From: Deltaproteobacteria bacterium
Lineage (GTDB): Bacteria; Myxococcota; UBA796; SXON01
Length of the DNA: 35,863 nt
Assembly (NCBI GenBank): GCA_947483545.1
Contig: CANKNP010000007.1
Span: forward strand, 1 to 35,863
Reading direction: 5' to 3'
The translations under genes were made by a program, and so were the position numbers. The notes beneath the pieces are model-generated. The model saw only the letters and a program-made list of their open reading frames with translations, was not told where the DNA came from and searched no databases. Shown here piece by piece: positions 31,629 to 35,863 of this stretch; position 1 is the first letter of the stretch; every line of letters starts with the position of its first letter.

Positions 31629-32648
31629 ATGCCGGCGCCGATCGCCCACGCTGGGCTGGCGTTGGCGCTCGCGTACGGGGGAGGCGGTGCCCGACAGGCG
31701 AGGGCCGCGGGCCTGCTGGTATTCGTCGCGCTGGCCGCGGACCTGGACTTCATCCCCGGCGTGGTGACCGGCCGCGCCGTCGCGTTCCACCACGGCGCCA
31801 CGCACTCGTATGCTTTCGCGTTGGGGATGGCGGCGTTGGCCTGGGTATTCCTCCGGGAACGACCCGTCGCACTCCTGCTCGCCGCCCTCTCGCACCCCGT
31901 CCTCGACTGGCTCACCGGCGAGCCCGGCGCCGACGTTCCGACCTACGGCGTCGCGCTGTGGTGGCCGATCCTGGACACCCGCTACATGTCCGGCTGGCAC
32001 CTGTTCGGGGCCTACCACATCGACACCATGGGCCTTTTCGGAGGCGTTTTGACCCCCGGAGCGGTCCGACCGCTGCTTGGGGAGCTGGGTTTTGTGGTGC
32101 TCTGCTTCGCCATCGTCCGGCTCTGGAAATGGAGGCGGCGGACGCTGTGGATGTGGGCTTTCGCCGCGGCGATCCTGGCGGCTACCTACCCCCCCTGGAT
32201 GTACGGCCTCCCAAACGCGATGGCCACCCGCTGGGAGGGGGGACAGGCCTTCGGCAGGGAGATCGACGGCCACGCGCCTGAGGGGGGACTGGATGGCTTG
32301 AAGACGGAGTTTCGCCGCGCGGTGGTGACCCTGCTTGAGCGGCTTCACGCGGCGGGTTTTGAGACCTGGATCCGGGCCGGCCGGCGAAATGAGCTCCGGC
32401 AGGCGGTCTGGATCTGGGCCGGCTACTCCAAGACCCTCCGCAGCGCCCACATCCGGGGCGAGGCCGTAGACCTGCTCACGCCGATCCCGATGGTCTGGGT
32501 TCCCGAACATGCAGCGTTTTTCCTACGCCTTCGGCATGAGGCGACCGCGTTGGGCCTTCAGAGCGGCGGGGATTGGGAGCGGCAGGGCGCGTGGGCCTAC
32601 TGGGATCTCGGCTGGGATCCCGCGCATGTGGAAGCCTCCCCCCGTTGA
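31629..32648 (+). CDS. Fusion of a DUF457/YdjM-type membrane hydrolase and an M15-type peptidase domain
   Basis: A 339-residue two-part protein. Residues 1-195 resemble the YdjM/DUF457 membrane-bound metal-dependent hydrolases: PAPIAHAGLALALAYGG, ALAADLDFIPG, HHGATHSYAFALG and LSHPVLDWLTG give the clustered His/Asp on several membrane helices. Residues of about 215-335 resemble zinc peptidases of family M15: SAHIRGEAVDLLTP carries the first His and Asp, and WDLGWDPAHVE the final Asp/His pair. M15 enzymes cut peptidoglycan peptide bonds. If the M15 part faces the periplasm the protein could couple a lipid/phosphate-ester hydrolase to wall processing; this is inference. The ATG follows the previous stop with no gap, so translation is probably coupled. 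Confidence 0.78.
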   Translation: MPAPIAHAGLALALAYGGGGARQARAAGLLVFVALAADLDFIPGVVTGRAVAFHHGATHSYAFALGMAALAWVFLRERPVALLLAALSHPVLDWLTGEPGADVPTYGVALWWPILDTRYMSGWHLFGAYHIDTMGLFGGVLTPGAVRPLLGELGFVVLCFAIVRLWKWRRRTLWMWAFAAAILAATYPPWMYGLPNAMATRWEGGQAFGREIDGHAPEGGLDGLKTEFRRAVVTLLERLHAAGFETWIRAGRRNELRQAVWIWAGYSKTLRSAHIRGEAVDLLTPIPMVWVPEHAAFFLRLRHEATALGLQSGGDWERQGAWAYWDLGWDPAHVEASPR

Positions 32649-32679
32649 TCCCTTCGACCCGTTAGGCCGTACCCCTCTC

Positions 32680-33078
32680 ATGGTGCCCCTCCTCCTGCTG
32701 CTCGCCGCCTGCGCCGGGACCGGAGAGGAGTCCGGCGTGGCGAACAACGGCGACCCGTTCATCGAGCTGGTCACCCCGGTCGATGGCAGCACCGTTTGCG
32801 GGACTCCCCTGGTGGTCGAGTGCATCGTCGAGAACCTGGTCCTGGTCGAGCCCGTGGAGGATTCTGCCGATGCGGAGGAGGGGACCGGCCACATCGACAT
32901 CACGATGAACGGCCAGGACGCCGCGATGGTCTGGGACGAGCACGCGGACCTCGGGAGCGTGGCCGACGGGGAGTGGCAGATCAAGGTCGAGCTGTCGAAC
33001 GCCGATCACAGCCCGGTGGAGCCCTACGCAGGGGATCTGGCCTACATCACGGTCGCGAGCTCCGTGTGTGGGCAATGA
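32680..33078 (+). CDS. Small lipoprotein with DUF4399-like pattern
   Basis: A 132-residue lipoprotein (MVPLLLLLAACAG, Cys 11). The mature part is an all-beta domain with the layout seen in DUF4399-like proteins: FIELVTPVDGSTVCGTPLVV, then an acidic loop (EPVEDSADAEEGTGHIDITM) in which GHIDI stands where that family has a GH-x-H motif, and a closing LSNADHSPVE before a Val-rich last strand. One Cys pair (VCGTPLVVEC) may form a disulfide. His and Asp clustering would suit metal binding, not proven. Its stop overlaps the next ATG (ATGA), so the two lipoproteins are co-translated. The start ATG lies 31 bases after the fusion gene. Confidence 0.7.
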   Translation: MVPLLLLLAACAGTGEESGVANNGDPFIELVTPVDGSTVCGTPLVVECIVENLVLVEPVEDSADAEEGTGHIDITMNGQDAAMVWDEHADLGSVADGEWQIKVELSNADHSPVEPYAGDLAYITVASSVCGQ

Positions 33079-33914
33079 TCTGGATCCTCTTGGCCTGCAC
33101 GGGCGATCCCGCAGACACGGGGGAGGTCATCGACTCCGGGGCGGGCGAGATCACCAGCTACGTCGTGAATTGGTGGACCGACCCGGAGCCGATGATCGCG
33201 CAAGAAGGCGCCGAGTTCTACACGCAGATCACGGACCAGGGCGGAAACTCCATCGAGGACTTGCAGACGAACCACGAGCGCATCGTGCACAACATCTTCG
33301 TGAGCGCGGACCTGGAGTCGTTTACGCACACACACATGGAGGACTTCTACACGCTGACCGTGGACGACCTCCGCAATTCCACCTTTCATTTTCCGCTCAC
33401 ACTCCCCTTGTCGGGCTCCTACCTGGGGATCTTTGACTACGCTCACGAGAACCAGTGGTTGAAGTCCACGGATCTCATCGACGTCGGCGGAGATGTTCCC
33501 CAACTTTCAGCGGTGAACCAGGATTTTTCGACCAGCCGTGCGTCGGGCGATCTGGAGGTGTCCATCACCTGGGACGTCGCCCCGATCGCCGGGTACGAGA
33601 GCGCGTTCACCGTGCACGTGCAGACCGCGACCGGCGAGGACGTCACCGACTTGATCCAGTACTTGGGCGCCGACGCACACATGGCCGTGGTCGCCGAAGA
33701 TCTCTCGTTCGCGAGCCACACCCACGCCTGGTTTCCGGGCATGGAAGACATGTCGCCGACGATGGACATGCCCCACCTCAACCCTGGCCCCGACCTGCCC
33801 TTCCACTTCACGTTCGGCGCAGCGGGAACCTACAAGATGTGGGTGCAGTTCGTCCGCGAATCAGATCCCGAGAATGTGCACGCCGTACCGTTCATGTTTG
33901 TGGTCTCAGGGTAG
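33075..33914 (+). CDS. Lipoprotein with a duplicated His-rich domain
   Basis: A 279-residue lipoprotein (MIWILLACTG, Cys 8). The mature protein is a tandem duplication. The first half has HNIFVSADLESFTHTHMED, then FHFPLTLPLSGSYLGIFDYA; the second has HMAVVAEDLSFASHTHAWF, then FHFTFGAAGTYKMWVQF. Each half carries a His, a spaced THTH or SHTH and a Gly-Tyr near the end, a pattern seen in exported proteins with a GHxxxx...FxHxHP domain found near copper-handling genes. Copper or iron binding is a reasonable inference, not shown. It overlaps the preceding lipoprotein by four bases and the convergent Cys-rich gene by nine. Confidence 0.75.
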   Translation: MIWILLACTGDPADTGEVIDSGAGEITSYVVNWWTDPEPMIAQEGAEFYTQITDQGGNSIEDLQTNHERIVHNIFVSADLESFTHTHMEDFYTLTVDDLRNSTFHFPLTLPLSGSYLGIFDYAHENQWLKSTDLIDVGGDVPQLSAVNQDFSTSRASGDLEVSITWDVAPIAGYESAFTVHVQTATGEDVTDLIQYLGADAHMAVVAEDLSFASHTHAWFPGMEDMSPTMDMPHLNPGPDLPFHFTFGAAGTYKMWVQFVRESDPENVHAVPFMFVVSG

Positions 33915-34292
33915 TTCCGCCTCCTTCCCACAAGCGCACGTCGGCGCCTTCGCCTTCTCCGTCTCCTCCCGCTGCGCCTCCAGAAAGCTACGGACGGAGT
34001 TGGGATCGACGTCCTCGGCGCCCTGCCCCATCTTCCACATCAGCGCGCATTCTTCGCACACGGGCTCCCCGTTCCTGAGGCCCTCGCCGCAGCGGCAGCC
34101 ACCCGTGCGTAGCGAGCACTGTTTGCACGGGGTTTTGGTGCAGCAGTCGTAGCGCCCAGCGGCCGCCAGCTCGGTCACCATGTCGCGCACGTCGTCGCTG
34201 AGCGCTTTGCGACGGGCTTCGAGGTCGTCGGGCGGGGGAGAGAGCGCGGCGTCGCATCCGACGAGCAGGAGCAGGAGCGACAGGAGCGGCAT
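33906..34292 (-). CDS. Cysteine-rich lipoprotein
   Basis: A 128-residue lipoprotein (MPLLSLLLLLVGC). After a charged helix (DLEARRKALSDDVRDMVTEL) comes a compact eight-Cys module: CC-x4-C-x2-C-x6-C-x-C-x10-C-x2-C, within the text YDCCTKTPCKQC and GGCRCGEGLRNGEPVCEECA, followed by KMGQG. A CAC pair stands near the C-terminus (PTCACGKEAELP). The layout resembles exported Cys-rich proteins of uncertain function in other soil or aquatic bacteria. The Cys could bind iron-sulfur, zinc or copper, or form disulfides. It is convergent with the His-rich lipoprotein and diverges from the VWA-like lipoprotein, so a common metal-related role is only suggestive. Confidence 0.72.
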   Translation of the reverse strand: MPLLSLLLLLVGCDAALSPPPDDLEARRKALSDDVRDMVTELAAAGRYDCCTKTPCKQCSLRTGGCRCGEGLRNGEPVCEECALMWKMGQGAEDVDPNSVRSFLEAQREETEKAKAPTCACGKEAELP

Positions 34293-34359
34293 GGACGCCC
34301 CCTATCCGGCGCGCAGGTGTCCCCCTTTCGCGGTAGGATGCGGCGCTTCCGGAATTCCG

Positions 34360-35370
34360 ATGCTCCTCCTCGCCCTGTTCGCCTGCTCCGACTACCAGCT
34401 CGGCGGCAAGTCCGACCGCAACCGCCCCGCTGAGGAGACCGGCGAGCACGTGGTCGACACCAGCGTAGACGACACCGACGACTCGGCCGACACCGACGAG
34501 GTCCCCGTGACCGATTCGGACGGCGACACCTCGGTCGAGTTCCCGGAGGGCAAGATTGACGTCGTGCTCATCATGGACATCGCATACTCGTACGACTGCT
34601 ACCGCGTCGAGCTGGCGAGCCGAACGTCCGAGCTCATCAACGCGCTTTTCGACTCGGGCGCCGATGTCGCCGTCTCGATCAGCACCTACGACGACTACAA
34701 CGTGGAGGGCGAGTGGTGGGTGGCCTGGGGTGGGGTCCCCTACGTGCTGGAACAGCAGCTCACCACCGACCGGGCAACGGCGCTGACCGCCGCCGGGGGC
34801 CTCGACTTCAACTGGGGTGGGGATGGCCCAGGTACCGGGTACGAGGCCATCCTCCAGTCGATGAACGGCAGGGGCTACGACCAGGACTGCGACGGCACCT
34901 TCGACAGTGACAACGATATCCGGGCGTTCAACGCAAGTGGTTCCGATGCCTTCGGGGGCGGCGCCACGGGCTACGCGAACAGCTCCGTGCCCGGCACGGG
35001 CACGCTGCCGGGCGTTGGGTTCCGCGGCGGCTCGAAGAAAGTCGTGGTGGTGTTCGCCGAGAATTCGATCCGCGACCGCAACGAGGGCGACGAGATCCCC
35101 ACCGGCGTTTGCCTCGGCGCGGCCAGCCAGAGCGACGCTGTTAGCGGCATGAACAGCATGGACGTCAAGTTTCTCGGCATCAATGCCTACGAGTTCTGGG
35201 ATATCGACACCCGGCCGCAGGAGCAGCTGGAGGCCCTGGCCACCCAGACCTCCTCCAAGATCGACAAGGACGGCGACGGCGCTCGCGATGATGTGGCCGT
35301 GTACGGGGGGGATTGGAACTGGCCCACCACCGCGCAGATCGTCTCGGGCGTCTGGGACCTCGCCCAGTAG
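34360..35370 (+). CDS. VWA-like lipoprotein with altered MIDAS
   Basis: A 336-residue lipoprotein (MLLLALFACSDYQ, Cys 9). An acidic Asp/Thr linker (DTSVDDTDDSADTDE) follows. From about residue 65 the pattern is von Willebrand A-like: IDVVLIMDIAYSYDC, where the usual MIDAS DxSxS reads DIAYS, then INALFDSGADVAVSISTYDD, KKVVVVFAENSIRD and MNSMDVKFLGINAYEFWD, strand-helix pairs of a Rossmann-type fold. Calcium-type loops are seen (DQDCDGTFDSDNDIR, DKDGDGARDDV). Such proteins bind ligands or partners at the cell surface. The Ser-to-Ala change may reduce metal binding. The ATG at 34360 gives the signal peptide; a longer frame begins in the divergent gene. Confidence 0.75.
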   Translation: MLLLALFACSDYQLGGKSDRNRPAEETGEHVVDTSVDDTDDSADTDEVPVTDSDGDTSVEFPEGKIDVVLIMDIAYSYDCYRVELASRTSELINALFDSGADVAVSISTYDDYNVEGEWWVAWGGVPYVLEQQLTTDRATALTAAGGLDFNWGGDGPGTGYEAILQSMNGRGYDQDCDGTFDSDNDIRAFNASGSDAFGGGATGYANSSVPGTGTLPGVGFRGGSKKVVVVFAENSIRDRNEGDEIPTGVCLGAASQSDAVSGMNSMDVKFLGINAYEFWDIDTRPQEQLEALATQTSSKIDKDGDGARDDVAVYGGDWNWPTTAQIVSGVWDLAQ

Positions 35371-35376
35371 CGACAG

Positions 35377-35727
35377 TCAGGCGCGCATCGCCCGGATGAC
35401 CGCCTTCCAGGCGGCCTTCGCGGACTTCACCTCGCTCGCGCTGGCGCCCTCGAAGCCGGCAGCAGCGCCTGGCTGATCCACGGCCGCGCCGGGCTGGCGG
35501 GTGACCGCGCGAAGCTCAGACAGCGCGAGGTGAGCCTGCTCCGCATCGCCGCTTTGCACCGCATCCCGCGCCTTCGCAAGCAACCCCGCGATCCAAGCGG
35601 TGTTGCTCATCTCCGGGCCATCGGTCCGATTTCCGGCGGCGACACGGTCGAAGGCTTCCGCGGCGACCGTGAGCGGCGCGCGCAGCTCAGCCAGGGGCCA
35701 AACGGATCCGACGACTCTGGGCGGCAT
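35377..35727 (-). CDS. Hypothetical soluble helical protein, 116 residues
   Basis: I do not recognise a family. The protein is Ala-rich and mostly helical: LAELRAPLTVAAEAFDRVAA, then SNTAWIAGLLAKARDAVQSG and AEQAHLALSELRAVTRQPG, ending VKSAKAAWKAVIRAMRA. The middle (AKARDAVQSGDAEQAHLAL) looks like a TPR-style helix pair, but one unit is too little to call it. There is no signal peptide or Cys. AGGAC precedes the ATG at 35727. It converges with the VWA-like gene (six bases apart). It lies after the strong terminator at 35769-35809, so it must use its own promoter. Confidence 0.6.
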   Translation of the reverse strand: MPPRVVGSVWPLAELRAPLTVAAEAFDRVAAGNRTDGPEMSNTAWIAGLLAKARDAVQSGDAEQAHLALSELRAVTRQPGAAVDQPGAAAGFEGASASEVKSAKAAWKAVIRAMRA

Positions 35728-35768
35728 GAATGTCCTGTGGTGCGCGGGGGTAACCCGTCCGGCGGGCC

Positions 35769-35809
35769 AAAAAAGGGAAAACCCCCCACAAGCTTGCGCC
35801 TGCGGGGGG
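35769..35809 (-). terminator. Strong intrinsic terminator for a minus-strand gene beyond the window edge
   Basis: On the minus strand CCCCCCGCAGGC and GCTTGTGGGGGG pair over 12 bp (two G-U pairs) with a GCAA tetraloop, followed by TTTTCCCTTTTTT. This is the clearest intrinsic terminator in the window. It would end transcripts coming from the right edge. Confidence 0.8.
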
Positions 35810-35863
35810 CTGACACCGGTTCGACCTTCCAGATCCTTACGGACCCGTCCAGGCTTGCCAACG
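35810..35863 (-). CDS. Possible 3' end of a minus-strand gene (partial, uncertain)
   Basis: The terminator implies that a minus-strand transcript enters here. Two frames are possible. One reads RWQAWTGP and ends at TAA (35839-35837), leaving 27 bases before the hairpin, which fits a normal gene end. The other reads LASLDGSVRIWKVEP, which resembles a WD40 blade, but it has no stop before the terminator and stays open to 35607. The data do not settle which is real. Confidence 0.25.

Noticed and set aside
35804..35863. 5' end of a tmRNA on the plus strand (GGGGGCTGACACCGGTTCGAC resembles the usual start)
   Set aside because: The bases after TTCGAC do not follow the tmRNA pattern, no promoter precedes it, and the G-run is already used in the terminator hairpin; the window ends too soon to test further.

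Overview
The window is high-GC (about two thirds G+C) chromosomal DNA, probably from a member of the Myxococcota (deltaproteobacterial lineage). The evidence for that is two secreted proteins ending in MYXO-CTERM-like tails (Gly/Cys turn, short hydrophobic stretch, Arg cluster), two proteins built from MopE-type putative metal-binding repeats and FG-GAP repeats, many Asp/Thr-rich lipoproteins, and beta-barrel proteins typical of a two-membrane cell. No rRNA, tRNA, CRISPR array, transposase, integrase or phage gene was recognised. This looks like a core-like stretch rich in envelope and secretome genes, not an island.

Layout. Positions 1-13279 read almost entirely on the minus strand: a membrane protein, a 1252-residue FG-GAP/MopE-repeat lipoprotein, a small outer-membrane barrel, a Trm112-type methyltransferase, a small membrane/coiled-coil protein, a two-part outer-membrane protein, malQ preceded by an unlisted 46-residue very basic protein, and a set of a lamin-tail-domain secreted protein, a PEBP-family protein and a 122-residue protein. 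From 13384 to 21034 genes read on the plus strand: a secreted helical protein, a second MopE/FG-GAP lipoprotein, then a tight run of patatin-like protein, LURP-one-related protein, lipoprotein and L-aspartate oxidase (nadB). A LamB-like porin (minus) faces a DUF1801 gene, which overlaps a VanX-like D-Ala-D-Ala dipeptidase; a ferritin-like gene follows. A group-2 sigma factor (minus) diverges from secG, which overlaps a TfoX N-domain gene and a TonB/AgmX-tail-like gene and is followed by a DnaJ-like and an ABC-F gene. The last part holds an SDR enzyme (minus), a triple helix-turn-helix protein, a membrane hydrolase/M15 peptidase fusion, four lipoproteins (one with duplicated His motifs, one rich in Cys, one VWA-like) and a small hypothetical protein, ending with a strong minus-strand terminator.

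For unexplained structure, the strongest items are in the DNA between genes. Two separate intergenic sites carry tandem copies of related 31-nt units sharing about 24 of 31 positions. A second short element (core GGGGCTTGCCCCCCACAAAG) recurs four times, always between genes. The 195-nt gap before the ABC-F gene can fold into a closed three-way junction with a perfect 16-bp hairpin. Among proteins, the DUF457-M15 fusion, the triple-HTH protein, the 46-residue basic protein and the His/Cys lipoprotein group are the best candidates for new biology. No complete new defence or mobile system is evident. All family assignments come from reading motifs, not from database searches.
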